Of a DNA stretch of 33,316 nucleotides, positions 1-8,435 are shown piece after piece (the stretch's first letter is position 1; each line of letters starts with the position of its first letter). Below the pieces are notes generated by a model. The model was not told the origin of the DNA and searched no databases. It saw nothing but the letters and a program-made list of their open reading frames with translations. The translations under genes were made by a program, and so were the position numbers. Source of the stretch: Candidatus Stahliibacteriota bacterium (GTDB lineage: Bacteria > Hydrothermota > Tepidihabitantia > SM23-42); contig JAUWLY010000003.1 of NCBI GenBank assembly GCA_030613445.1, forward strand, positions 1 to 33,316, in the 5' to 3' direction.

Positions 1-2
1 TT

Positions 3-1685
3 AATCCTGAATATATTGAACAATGGAGCCCCATAGTAAACGAATGCGTACGACAAATGAGCATAAGCAAAAATGGTCGGGTTTTTGATAATCCTGAATA
101 TGCTATAATGGTTGATGATACGTATGCATCATATTTCGAGCCCCTGAAAGAATGGAAAACAAGAAAAGGGGTTGCCACTGAAATATTCCTCGAAAGTTGG
201 ATTCTAGCCAACTACTCTGGTGCAACCAATGAAGACAGAATCAGAAACTTCATCATTGATTATAATACAAATCATGGAACCTTCTACTTTCTGTGTGGAG
301 GTGACTGGGGCATTTTCCCGATGGAAGCAGTGACCACGGTTGATGACCCTAATACACCCAGTGATTTCTGGTATGCTGATTATGACGACGATCTATACAC
401 TGAGGCATATATTGGAAGGGCTTCAATAGGTAGTGCTGCTGAAGCAGCAACCTTTGTAAATAAGGTCCTCAAATACGAAAAAGAAACACCGACAACATGT
501 TTCCATGAAAAAATATTCCTTCCCGCTTATCTGCTGTGGAGCGGTTATGGTTGTCCGGTCAACGATACTATTGCCTTATATGATCCAATATCATGGCTTG
601 ATGCTAAGCGTTACGACGAGTTAGACCCGTTATCAACAGCCGAAATAAGTGATTCATTCAATGTCGGCTATGGTTATACAAATATCGCGGCTCACGGCGC
701 ATGGAATCAGTGGGGCGGTACCGTCTATCACACAAACTCAGATGCTGATGCCTTGACAAATGCACCGCCATTAACTGGTATTGTAACTGCAATATGCTGC
801 AATATTGGCGAGCTTGACTATAGCAGTGACTGCTATATAGAACACATGATGAATAATCCCAATGGTGGTACCGCAGCATTCTGGGGTAATAGCCGGCATG
901 GCTATGGTCAGATCGACTCTTATGGACGTTCTGAATGGCAATGCATCTGGTTCTATGATGAGTTAACCAATAATGATACATATAATATTGGTAGGACTGT
1001 TGGCGCTGTTAATGACCGGTGTGCACCTTATGCACCAGGCGATGACTATGCCTTCCACTGCATGAATTGTTGTGTGCTCTTTGGTGATCCGGAATTATGT
1101 CAATATTCCTACTATCCTGACGAGTTGACTGGCACGCACAATTCAGCCATCCCATTGGGCGCAGGGACCTTTGATGTAACCGTGACTGACACAAGAGCGC
1201 CAGTTGAGAATGCTATGGTGTGTCTATGTTGTAAGACCGACACTATGTATCGCGTCGGCTATACCAATGCATCAGGCGTTGCCAGTTTCAGTACTGATCT
1301 ATCGATAGAAGGTGATACGGTTTTCATTACTGTGACGAAAAAAGACTATAGACAGTATGAGGGTTATGCGATAGTCACGCTGGTCGGTGTCAAGGAGTGG
1401 GTTAATACTGGAATGTATGTATTCGGGCTAATGTTACCGAATCCAAATCCAGCTAAGGATCGATTAGACATTACTTACACGATTGCCAGGGATCAAAACA
1501 TTTCGCTCAGACTGTTTAATACTGCTGGCCAACTCGTAGCGACACTTGCTAGCGGTAGGAAAACTGCTGGAAAACACACGATAACTTGGCAACGTCACAC
1601 GGCGCTTTCATCTGGTATCTACTTCTTAAAACTGACCGCCGGAAAAGAGTCGGCAGTACAGAAAGTAATTTTCATTAAAGACTAA
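3..1685 (+). CDS. C25 (gingipain-type) cysteine peptidase with T9SS sorting tail, 5' end cut off by the window
   Basis: The frame is open to the left edge, so the first Met at 57 is probably internal and the N-terminus is missing. Counting from Met57, residues about 10-350 match the peptidase C25 fold: a GGDWGIFP strand, the typical YADYDDD loop near 106-112, a catalytic His in AAHGAW (H213) and a catalytic Cys in AICCNIGEL (C248, paired by alignment with the gingipain Cys-x-x-Gly motif). An Ig-like segment follows (about 365-445). The last 80 residues are a T9SS type A sorting domain: PNPNPAKDRL, then LFNTAGQLV, SSGIYFLKL and a basic VQKVIFIKD end. The protein is therefore expected to be exported across the outer membrane and act as a surface or secreted protease. 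Codon use and context look native. Family assignment is firm; the substrate is unknown. Confidence 0.9.
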   Translation, partial: NPEYIEQWSPIVNECVRQMSISKNGRVFDNPEYAIMVDDTYASYFEPLKEWKTRKGVATEIFLESWILANYSGATNEDRIRNFIIDYNTNHGTFYFLCGGDWGIFPMEAVTTVDDPNTPSDFWYADYDDDLYTEAYIGRASIGSAAEAATFVNKVLKYEKETPTTCFHEKIFLPAYLLWSGYGCPVNDTIALYDPISWLDAKRYDELDPLSTAEISDSFNVGYGYTNIAAHGAWNQWGGTVYHTNSDADALTNAPPLTGIVTAICCNIGELDYSSDCYIEHMMNNPNGGTAAFWGNSRHGYGQIDSYGRSEWQCIWFYDELTNNDTYNIGRTVGAVNDRCAPYAPGDDYAFHCMNCCVLFGDPELCQYSYYPDELTGTHNSAIPLGAGTFDVTVTDTRAPVENAMVCLCCKTDTMYRVGYTNASGVASFSTDLSIEGDTVFITVTKKDYRQYEGYAIVTLVGVKEWVNTGMYVFGLMLPNPNPAKDRLDITYTIARDQNISLRLFNTAGQLVATLASGRKTAGKHTITWQRHTALSSGIYFLKLTAGKESAVQKVIFIKD

Positions 1686-1693
1686 CCAAGAGA

Positions 1694-1725
1694 AGTCCCG
1701 CCCTTATCAGGGCGGGACTTTTTTT
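1694..1725 (+). terminator. Rho-independent terminator after the C25 peptidase
   Basis: A perfect 10-bp GC-rich stem (1694-1703 pairs with 1710-1719) with a 6-nt loop is followed by seven T residues. It lies 9 nt after the stop codon. It is the only textbook intrinsic terminator I could find in the window. Confidence 0.93.
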
Positions 1726-1760
1726 ATCAAGTAACATAAGGTCCAGCACCCCTGCTTCCT

Positions 1761-2285
1761 GTGAAAACAGCAATCAGAAACTTTACCGCCAGTCTAATCA
1801 TTATCATCTTGTCTATTTGTGCAGTTTACCTTTCCTTTTCTTCAAAACATCAAGAAATCGAAATTTCGTATCCTGCAGACACCTATTTCAAAAAAGGTCT
1901 TGGTTTCTTGTCTCTTAACTCTCTACCCCCTGCAGCAAGGGCTTTCAAATCAGCCATTGTCTATCAACCGTCTTTTGCCCCATTCCATTATTATCTTGCT
2001 CTTGTATACGAAAGACAAAATAGATATGAACAAGCACTAAATGAATACCATAAGGTCACAGAAATCGACCCTGAATTCTACCGGGCATTCCACAACCTCG
2101 GTAAGATGCTCGGGAATGCTAAAGAATATCATTCTGCCATTACTGCACTTAGACGGGCAGTACAACTTAACCCCTATTATGTTAGCGCATTCAATGATCT
2201 GGCCAAAATGTATGTTAAAATTGGAGATTCTGAAAGTGCAGAAAAGATCTATGATTACCTGAAAAGGCTTAGCCTGGATGAATAA
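1761..2285 (+). CDS. Membrane-anchored TPR protein
   Basis: A 174-residue protein with one N-terminal hydrophobic segment (about residues 9-27), most simply an uncleaved signal anchor. At least three tetratricopeptide repeats follow (about 40-165), with the usual A/G-Y-P spacing (for example the turn KVTEIDPEFYRAFHNLG). The start is GTG at 1761 with no clear Shine-Dalgarno site and no visible promoter between the terminator and the gene. The end overlaps the next gene by 8 bp, so the two are translationally coupled. TPR anchors often hold multi-protein membrane complexes; here the partner is likely the GT-C-like enzyme encoded next. Exact function unknown. Confidence 0.8.
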   Translation: MKTAIRNFTASLIIIILSICAVYLSFSSKHQEIEISYPADTYFKKGLGFLSLNSLPPAARAFKSAIVYQPSFAPFHYYLALVYERQNRYEQALNEYHKVTEIDPEFYRAFHNLGKMLGNAKEYHSAITALRRAVQLNPYYVSAFNDLAKMYVKIGDSESAEKIYDYLKRLSLDE

Positions 2286-4137
2286 GATCATCACAAAAGA
2301 ACGGGTACTCCTTGTTCTCATTTTTCTGTTTATGGTAGGGTTCAAGGTGCAGGCTATTTACCGTGGTCAAAATTTCAATCTAAAAGACGATACCGGGTTT
2401 TTTTGGACCGAGTCAGCGCTCCAGCAAAGAACTGCCAGATTAATAGCGACCAATGGTCGGCTGCCGACATCAGACAAAAAAGCTCAATACCCTGAAGGAT
2501 TAGAATATCAAACTCGGTTGACTGTTCTCATGGAGATTACTTCGGGCTATATCTATAGATTGTTTATTCCAAAAACCGTGCCCTTTCACTTTTATCTCAT
2601 TATTTTTATATCAATCTGGTCTTCTTTGTCGATCATACCTCTTTATTTGTCAATAGATTTATTGACCAGAAATAAGATCTCGAGTTTGTTTGGATGCATG
2701 TTCTATGCTTTAACACCTGCTGTTTTTATCACAGTAACCGCACCCGCTTTTGAATTACAGGATTTTGCTCTGCCTTTAATTTTTACCCATTTATATCTCT
2801 TCGCACGTGCCATGAAGACAAATAAAACTGTGAGGTATTCTTATGCAGCTCTATCAGGTGCGTTCTTGTTTGTTGCACTGATTTCATGGCACCTTGCCCA
2901 GTTTTACTACGCGCTATTCGTGCTGTTTATTATTATCCTCGCATTCTTTACGCCAGCAACAGATATAAAATCATTTTACGTGATCGCGGGCATGAGTACC
3001 TTAGCCGGTTTGCTGGTCCCAGTACTCCAAACAGCCGGTTTCTTGTTTTCTTTTTCCATGCTCATGTCTTATGGCGTTATTGTCAGTTTGTTAATCCCAG
3101 GCAAAAATGTTCTGTTAAGAAGAATATCCTTATTAGTATTCGTCGGCATAGCAGTTGTTTTAACAATACTTGTTGCAACCGTAAGAATCCCAGAATACAG
3201 CTATGTCTATGGTCTAATGCTCGAAAAAATAAAACATTTCGGCATAAGACCTGGTGACCCAGCAAAGCTATCATGGGAAACTCTCGTCATGTGGGTTTCG
3301 CCATTTACAAGTCCTTCGATCAAGGAAATATTTTTATTTATTGGTATGCTTTTAGTTGTCGGACTTGGCGGGATGGTTATAAATCTAAAAAACCTTTTCA
3401 AGAAAATGATCAATACCTACGATGGGCTTTTTCTTTTCTTCACCGCGGCATTTCTTCCCTTGTATCTTTTGCTCATTAGGTTGGATGCTTTCCTCATCTG
3501 GTTTTTGTCATTACAAGCTGCATATGTGTTCCGATTTCAAAAAAAGGGTCTTCGTCTTGTCCTTTTATTATCTTTGTGTATCAATGCTCTTCTCCTCTTT
3601 AACCAACCACTAAAAATACTTGGGCCAGAGCACAATTATTTGCTCGGAGTTATTAAGTATATCAGAAATACAACACCAGCAGATGCGGTCGTGCTGACCA
3701 GTTTTGCCTACGGACCATCAATAATTACTTATGCAGAACGATCAATAATACTCCATCCTAAATTTGAAGCCAAGAATATGACTGCAAAAGTAAAGTCGTT
3801 CGAGCACAGCATCTTCGAGTCTGAAGCTGAGTTCTATGAATACTGTATGACTTATGGAGCACATTATTTTATATATCAGGCTGACATGCTATTGGCGCAC
3901 GGTTCTGAATCTATTAGATATCGTACTCACAACCTGATTCTAAATAGAGACTGTATTGCCTATAAATTGCATTTTCAACCAAGGCACCTGGACCATTTTG
4001 AACTAATATACTCAAACCCGCATTATAGGGTATACCGCATTCTGAAGCCGGGTGATTGGCGACACGACAGATCAAGTGAGTATTTCAGAATCTATGATGA
4101 AAAAATAGTTGATTTAAGCACCTTGGGAATATCGTAA
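2278..4137 (+). CDS. Polytopic GT-C-type membrane protein, STT3/oligosaccharyltransferase-like
   Basis: A 619-residue protein with an N-terminal membrane helix (residues 10-28), a loop with paired acidic residues (LKDDTGFFWTE), about ten further membrane helices to about residue 445, and a soluble C-terminal domain. The layout matches GT-C glycosyltransferases: a first loop carrying Asp residues, a YPEG segment followed by a hydrophobic helix, and a C-terminal part beginning TTPADAVVLTSFAYG that resembles STT3/AglB/PglB-like proteins, where a similar region meets the acceptor. I cannot identify the canonical WWDYG motif, so donor and acceptor are unproven; a PMT/ArnT-like role is the alternative. 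It overlaps the TPR gene by 8 bp and lies 10 bp before a UbiA-like gene. Confidence 0.7.
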   Translation: MNKIITKERVLLVLIFLFMVGFKVQAIYRGQNFNLKDDTGFFWTESALQQRTARLIATNGRLPTSDKKAQYPEGLEYQTRLTVLMEITSGYIYRLFIPKTVPFHFYLIIFISIWSSLSIIPLYLSIDLLTRNKISSLFGCMFYALTPAVFITVTAPAFELQDFALPLIFTHLYLFARAMKTNKTVRYSYAALSGAFLFVALISWHLAQFYYALFVLFIIILAFFTPATDIKSFYVIAGMSTLAGLLVPVLQTAGFLFSFSMLMSYGVIVSLLIPGKNVLLRRISLLVFVGIAVVLTILVATVRIPEYSYVYGLMLEKIKHFGIRPGDPAKLSWETLVMWVSPFTSPSIKEIFLFIGMLLVVGLGGMVINLKNLFKKMINTYDGLFLFFTAAFLPLYLLLIRLDAFLIWFLSLQAAYVFRFQKKGLRLVLLLSLCINALLLFNQPLKILGPEHNYLLGVIKYIRNTTPADAVVLTSFAYGPSIITYAERSIILHPKFEAKNMTAKVKSFEHSIFESEAEFYEYCMTYGAHYFIYQADMLLAHGSESIRYRTHNLILNRDCIAYKLHFQPRHLDHFELIYSNPHYRVYRILKPGDWRHDRSSEYFRIYDEKIVDLSTLGIS

Positions 4138-4147
4138 AGAGTTCTTT

Positions 4148-5020
4148 GTGGAAAGATTGAAATATTATTTTAAATCCGTGCGCTGGTTTGAAATCGCTGT
4201 GCGCATGGGTGCACCGGCTATTGCAATCCTTATCGCTCTACAAGAATTCAATCTGGTCACGGGTTTCAAAACACTGCATGCTTTCATTGCCTTTTTTCTT
4301 TTATGGGCACATGGTTACGCATTCAATGAATGGGGTGGATATAGTTTTGACAAACTGGATGCGTCAAAAGCAAAAACGCCACTCCTTGCCGGGCATGTGT
4401 CTTCCAATGAATTTCTGATTCTTTCAATTACCTTTGCTGCGATCAGCGTTGTCCTATATGCAATGCTGGATACGAAGTTTCTTATTATTGTCTTCTTTGA
4501 TATTATTATGGGGATTTTATATGTGCATCCAAAGATACTCTTAAAGAATGTACCGATAGCCTCTTTTGTGATCCTCTTTATCGTCTCGGTAAATGATTTC
4601 TTGCTCGGCTGGTTAGTTTTCTCGCCGAGTATTACACAAGGATTGTTGATTGGAATGTATTTTGGCCTATTAGGTATCACTGGACAGCATTTTCATGAGG
4701 CAGGCGATTGTGATTCTGATAAGAAAGCAAATATCAGGACTAATGCAGTAAGATTTGGTAAGAAAAATATCTTTATCATGGGGTTCACCTTCTATACACT
4801 TTCCTGCATATATTTTATACTTCTTTCACTCCTCAAAATCATCCCGCAATATTTATACATTGTGCTCTTAATAACCTACCCGGTTTATTTTGTCATCTTC
4901 TACAAATGTTTGAAATCCAGTATGGGCTCTTCAGATATACACTGCTTTGTTAAAAGATATCGACAACTCTATGGATTTATTGGACTATGTTTTATACTCC
5001 AGTTGCTTTTTGGGATTTAA
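4148..5020 (+). CDS. UbiA-family prenyltransferase-like membrane protein
   Basis: A 290-residue protein with about eight hydrophobic segments. The first UbiA signature is recognisable as N60-E-W-G-G64-Y-S-F-D68, followed by KLDASKAKTPLL, which matches the usual NDxxDxxxD...R/K-P pattern except that the middle Asp is Gly. The second Asp-rich motif is present near 185-193 (HEAGDCDSD) and is followed by the family's T-x-A-V-x-F-G run (TNAVRFG). UbiA enzymes transfer polyprenyl groups using Mg-bound diphosphate. The altered first motif makes the substrate uncertain, or may weaken classical metal binding. Start is GTG at 4148, 10 bp after the GT-C-like gene, so it is probably in the same operon and could supply a lipid-linked substrate. 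Confidence 0.8.
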   Translation: MERLKYYFKSVRWFEIAVRMGAPAIAILIALQEFNLVTGFKTLHAFIAFFLLWAHGYAFNEWGGYSFDKLDASKAKTPLLAGHVSSNEFLILSITFAAISVVLYAMLDTKFLIIVFFDIIMGILYVHPKILLKNVPIASFVILFIVSVNDFLLGWLVFSPSITQGLLIGMYFGLLGITGQHFHEAGDCDSDKKANIRTNAVRFGKKNIFIMGFTFYTLSCIYFILLSLLKIIPQYLYIVLLITYPVYFVIFYKCLKSSMGSSDIHCFVKRYRQLYGFIGLCFILQLLFGI

Positions 5021-5075
5021 ATATCGAATAAAGATTTATCTCCATTAGTGATATAATATTAGATTGTATGAAATT

Positions 5076-6014
5076 TTATTCTGAACTGAGATCATCAGTC
5101 CATTCAGGCACTGCAGCCCTGAATATCGTATCTATGGTCTGTCTGAAACCCTCATCAAGTCCGCATCTTTCTAACTCGGTCAAAGCGTATCTGTATTCTT
5201 TAGTAGTGATACGCCGGTTTATCTCAGGAGCCTGACTGGCTTTATAGGTTGGATAGTACTGGGCCATAACGTTTACAACAGTATGGGCTGAGAGGTGTTG
5301 ACTGACAAACTTAAAGCATATCCTACTGCCGGCGATATCGTTGGGCAATACAAGATGTCTTATCAGAAGACCTCGTTGGGCAATGCCATTTTTTACTTTC
5401 AAATCACCTACCTGTCGATACATCTCTCGCAGCGCTGGTCTCACAATATCCCAGTAATCTGGCACTATTGAATATTTTTCAGCGTGTTTATTATCAGCAT
5501 ACTTAATATCCGGCATATAGATATCAATGACCCCTTCAAGCAGCTTAAGGGTTTCAAGAGATTCATAACCACCGCAATTATAGACGATGGGGATGTTCAA
5601 TCCCTTGTCTTGTGCAATCGCTAGCGCCTTCACGATCTGCGGTACCCATGGCGTCGGTGTCACAAAATTTATGTTGTGGCAACCCAGATTCTGTAACTTA
5701 ATCATCATTTCGCCAAGCTCTTCCAGTGTCCTCTCTCGACCCATGCCGAGTTGACTGATTTGATGATTTTGGCAGAATACGCAATGCAAATTGCAGTTAG
5801 TGAAAAAAATCGTTCCCGAACCATATCTTCCTACAAGTGGCGGCTCTTCTCCAAAATGTTGATGAAATGATGAAATTTTAACTTTTATCCCGGCACTGCA
5901 ATTACCGCTTTCGCCATCCAACCTTTTAACCTTGCATGCGCGTGGACAAATCCGACAAGGCGAAAGCAACTCATATAATTCGTCAACCAGTTCCTTGGTG
6001 ACCTTTTTTCCCAT
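5076..6014 (-). CDS. Radical SAM protein of the PflX/COG1313 type
   Basis: A 312-residue protein related to pyruvate-formate-lyase-activating enzymes but with the distinct PflX architecture. Four N-terminal cysteines (C20, C23, C27, C39, in CRICPRAC...GNC) look like a second metal site. They precede the radical SAM motif C74-x3-C78-x2-C81 (CNLHCVFC). The rest is a TIM-barrel core with VTPTPWVPQI, YNCGGY and DIYMPDIKY segments typical of the group. The gene overlaps the end of hypD by 32 bp. Its start region has AGAAGG 6 nt before the ATG, lying in a purine-rich repetitive tract. The substrate of this subfamily is unknown; linkage to hypD suggests a role in metalloenzyme or glycyl-radical maturation, but this is inference. 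Confidence 0.87.
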   Translation of the reverse strand: MGKKVTKELVDELYELLSPCRICPRACKVKRLDGESGNCSAGIKVKISSFHQHFGEEPPLVGRYGSGTIFFTNCNLHCVFCQNHQISQLGMGRERTLEELGEMMIKLQNLGCHNINFVTPTPWVPQIVKALAIAQDKGLNIPIVYNCGGYESLETLKLLEGVIDIYMPDIKYADNKHAEKYSIVPDYWDIVRPALREMYRQVGDLKVKNGIAQRGLLIRHLVLPNDIAGSRICFKFVSQHLSAHTVVNVMAQYYPTYKASQAPEINRRITTKEYRYALTELERCGLDEGFRQTIDTIFRAAVPEWTDDLSSE

Positions 6015-7128
6015 TTTTGCCTTCTTGCTTTACCCCTTGTCGCCTTCTCTTCACCCTCTTTAAGCCCTCTTTCCGCCCTCTGTTGTTGTATCCATATTTG
6101 TAGTAAGCGGCACAGGAACCTTCAGATGACACCATGCAAGGACCAACCGGGGTCAATGGAGTACATTTCTTGCCATACAATTTGCACTCGACTGGCAGAC
6201 TTATCCCCAGCAGAACTTTGCCGCAAATACATCCCTTGGGGATAACCGATTTCGGTACTTCTACTGAAAATCTTTTCAATGCATCATATTTGCGATATCG
6301 GATCTTGAAAGCCAATCCTGATTTGCTAATCAAACCAATACCACGCCAGTTTGCATCGCATGGTTCACAGACTGTATATAATATCTCAAGCGCCTTCTGG
6401 TTGCCTTCTGGTTTGACAACCTTGCTATACTCAATAGTGATTTCTGCCTTCTTATCTGTCAGTTGCTTTACGAGATTCAAAATGCCGCGCAGGATATCGA
6501 CCGGTTCAAACCCCGTAACACAAGCAGGCATATGGTATTGTCTCGACAGAAACTCATAAGGTTTAGTACCGATTATCGCGGATACGTGACCAGGTAAAAT
6601 AAATCCTTGAACATTTATACGCGGTGAACTAGCAATGAAATCTAAAGCTGGTGGTATCAGTTTAAGAGCCGGCAAAACATAAAAGTTACTGATCCCCCTT
6701 GTTTCAGCAGCCAAGATAGTTGCAGCAATTGTTGGCGACGTGGTCTCAAAACCGACGCCGATAAAAACAATATCTTTGCTCTTATTGCCTTCGGCAATAC
6801 TCAAAGCATCCAGAGGTGAATATACTAGTTTTGGCGCATAAGGTTCTAAGCTCGATACAGTACCAGGTACGCGTACCATATCACCAAAAGTTACGATAAG
6901 AATATTCTTGTCTTGAGCAAGTTTGATGGCATAATCTATGGTTTCCTGAGCAGTAACACAGACTGGACAACCAGGACCTGATAATAATTTCAATTGTTCA
7001 GGCATCATTGTTCTGATACCAGAACGGGCAATTGACATGGTGTGAGTACCACAGACTTCCATTAGACTAATTTGCTCAGCGCTCAAATCGGATATTGTCC
7101 GAACGATCTTTGAGATAATATTATCCAT
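5983..7128 (-). CDS. hypD: HypD, hydrogenase Fe(CN)2CO cofactor maturation protein, with an extra basic tail
   Basis: HypD works with HypC to assemble the Fe(CN)2CO group of [NiFe] hydrogenase. All family marks are present: EVCGTHT (Cys26), GPGCPVC (Cys54, Cys57), FGDMVRVPG, GVGFETTSPT, GHVSAIIG, and the C-terminal cysteine cluster (GCICGKVL, CKLYGKKC, GPCMVSSEGSCAAYY) that holds the [4Fe-4S] cluster. The ATG at 7128 is preferred; a TTG directly before it (7131) is possible. There is no clear Shine-Dalgarno site. After AAYYKYG the protein continues for about 35 very basic residues that normal HypD lacks, encoded by a repetitive purine-rich tract that also overlaps the next gene. No hypA/B/C/E/F or hydrogenase gene lies in the window. 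Confidence 0.93.
   Translation of the reverse strand: MDNIISKIVRTISDLSAEQISLMEVCGTHTMSIARSGIRTMMPEQLKLLSGPGCPVCVTAQETIDYAIKLAQDKNILIVTFGDMVRVPGTVSSLEPYAPKLVYSPLDALSIAEGNKSKDIVFIGVGFETTSPTIAATILAAETRGISNFYVLPALKLIPPALDFIASSPRINVQGFILPGHVSAIIGTKPYEFLSRQYHMPACVTGFEPVDILRGILNLVKQLTDKKAEITIEYSKVVKPEGNQKALEILYTVCEPCDANWRGIGLISKSGLAFKIRYRKYDALKRFSVEVPKSVIPKGCICGKVLLGISLPVECKLYGKKCTPLTPVGPCMVSSEGSCAAYYKYGYNNRGRKEGLKRVKRRRQGVKQEGKNGKKGHQGTG
6054..6086. repeat. Degenerate 11-bp repeat tract inside the hypD 3' end
   Basis: On the + strand three 11-mers run head to tail: CCCTCTTTAAG, CCCTCTTTCCG and CCCTCTGTTGT. Related C/T-rich words continue to about 6012. The tract encodes the basic tail of HypD. Confidence 0.7.
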
Positions 7129-7158
7129 CAATCTACTAATTCGGCTTGTGCTAAATGA

Positions 7159-8364
7159 TTATATCTTTTCAATTTTTGGATGGTGTAGCTTGACTGTATT
7201 TCGACCTGCTCCCTTTGCGTCATAGAGCGCGGCGTCTGCTAATCTAATAAGCTCTACAGCTGATGTTGCATCATCCGGATAAGAGGAAACACCTGCCGAG
7301 AAAGTCACCTGCACTTTTTGTTTGCCGCGTGCGAAATCGTACATCTCGAGGTCATGGAGTAGATTTCCAAGAATTCTGGCGGCTTCTTGCTTTTTTATTT
7401 CAGGACACATAACAATGAATTCATCACCACCGTATCGAGCAACTGTATCAGTTTCTGAAAAATGCTTTTCGAAAATCTTAGCTAACTGGATCAGAAGGTG
7501 GTCTCCGGCCTGGTGCCCGTAGGTATCGTTGTATTCCTTGAATTTATCAAGGTCGATAATAGCCACTGAAAGATGGTGTTGAAATCTCTTGGAACGTTCT
7601 AATTCGTTGATCAATAATTCTTTGAAGTAGCCGATGTTGTATATTTTTGTCAGTGGATCAGTATGTGCGGTAAATGTGATATCTGCAAAACTCCTGGTAT
7701 TATTAAGAGCAACACCAGCAATACTTGCAACAACACCTAATAGGTTCTTCTCGCGTTCATCCAGGTCCTTCTTACGAATAATGGCAATAACTCCAAACCT
7801 TTTCTCTTGAAAGAAAATAGGGTAACAGATATCAGGTTCGAATACAGGAAAGGGCTCGGTCAAACCTAGTATGGCAAATTCATGTCTGGTAATAGTATGT
7901 TTTTCCTTGAAACTAACACCCACCTTACCCATTCTTTTTTTATCATCCAGTTCATAGACGAGTTTGGGCAACCAATTATCATTGAGCCCTTGGTGCGCAA
8001 CAACAGTAAGCCTTTTATTTCGCTGATCAGCAAGGAATACAGCCGTTCCTTTTGGATCAAGGCAATTGATCAACAAATCTTTGATTTCTTCTGCAATTTC
8101 TTCTGGATTAAGTCTTGAAGTAAGCCTTATCATTGATGCAAAGAATAAGTTATCCACAGAGCCTATCCGCCTTAGTTCTTCACGTAGATGAAGATTCTCT
8201 TTCTTGTGCCGATCCAGTTCATCAGCAAGAATTTCAACGCTATTCAGGGCCGATGTTTTCTTCCTTGTTTTAGACAAAACAACAATGAGAATTATAACAA
8301 TACTCAGAGAAAAAACGGCAATGATTAGTTGAACAAAGAGTCCTATGTCCATATTTATGTCCAT
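7159..8364 (-). CDS. Membrane-anchored GAF-like/GGDEF diguanylate cyclase
   Basis: A 401-residue protein that should make cyclic di-GMP from two GTP. One N-terminal membrane helix (about 8-29) is followed by a charged coiled coil (about 42-68), a GAF-like sensor (about 75-225) and a GGDEF domain (about 230-395). The active-site motif is intact (ARYGGDEF), as are the preceding DLDKFKEYND metal/base site and the ending ADAALYDAKGAGRN. The inhibitory I-site position holds SETD instead of RxxD, so product inhibition through this site is unlikely. The start at 8364 is supported by a promoter whose -10 box ends 5 nt upstream, giving a predicted leaderless mRNA. hypD begins 30 bp downstream and the radical SAM gene follows, so all three may be co-transcribed. 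Confidence 0.93.
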   Translation of the reverse strand: MDINMDIGLFVQLIIAVFSLSIVIILIVVLSKTRKKTSALNSVEILADELDRHKKENLHLREELRRIGSVDNLFFASMIRLTSRLNPEEIAEEIKDLLINCLDPKGTAVFLADQRNKRLTVVAHQGLNDNWLPKLVYELDDKKRMGKVGVSFKEKHTITRHEFAILGLTEPFPVFEPDICYPIFFQEKRFGVIAIIRKKDLDEREKNLLGVVASIAGVALNNTRSFADITFTAHTDPLTKIYNIGYFKELLINELERSKRFQHHLSVAIIDLDKFKEYNDTYGHQAGDHLLIQLAKIFEKHFSETDTVARYGGDEFIVMCPEIKKQEAARILGNLLHDLEMYDFARGKQKVQVTFSAGVSSYPDDATSAVELIRLADAALYDAKGAGRNTVKLHHPKIEKI

Positions 8365-8369
8365 ATTTA

Positions 8370-8397
8370 ATTCTATTTATTTTACCTCTTGTGTCAA
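8370..8397 (-). promoter_or_regulatory. Promoter of the diguanylate cyclase gene (leaderless type)
   Basis: On the - strand, TTGACA (8392-8397), a 16-bp spacer and TAGAAT (8370-8375) are followed by 5 nt and then the ATG at 8364. Transcription would start at or next to the A of ATG. Confidence 0.8.
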
Positions 8398-8408
8398 TAT
8401 TATTGACA
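8392..8408. promoter_or_regulatory. Palindrome joining two divergent -35 boxes
   Basis: TGTCAATA-T-TATTGACA is an 8-bp inverted repeat with one central base. Each arm contains the TTGACA of one of two back-to-back promoters, so one bound protein could control both the cyclase and the M55 peptidase. The symmetry may simply follow from two facing consensus -35 boxes, but the two flanking bases also match. Confidence 0.6.
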
Positions 8409-8430
8409 ATTTTTACCCCCGGTGTATAAT
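8403..8430 (+). promoter_or_regulatory. Consensus promoter of the M55 peptidase gene (leaderless type)
   Basis: TTGACA (8403-8408), a 16-bp spacer and TATAAT (8425-8430) match both consensus boxes perfectly. The ATG at 8436 begins only 5 nt after the -10 box, leaving no room for a Shine-Dalgarno site. Confidence 0.88.
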
Positions 8431-8435
8431 GGAAA

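Noticed and set aside
6134..6559. A 141-codon + strand frame opposite hypD
   Set aside because: It is the complement of well-conserved HypD codons, with no protein features of its own.
8403..8430. Riboswitch or structured leader for the M55 gene
   Set aside because: The start codon is too close to the promoter to leave any leader RNA.
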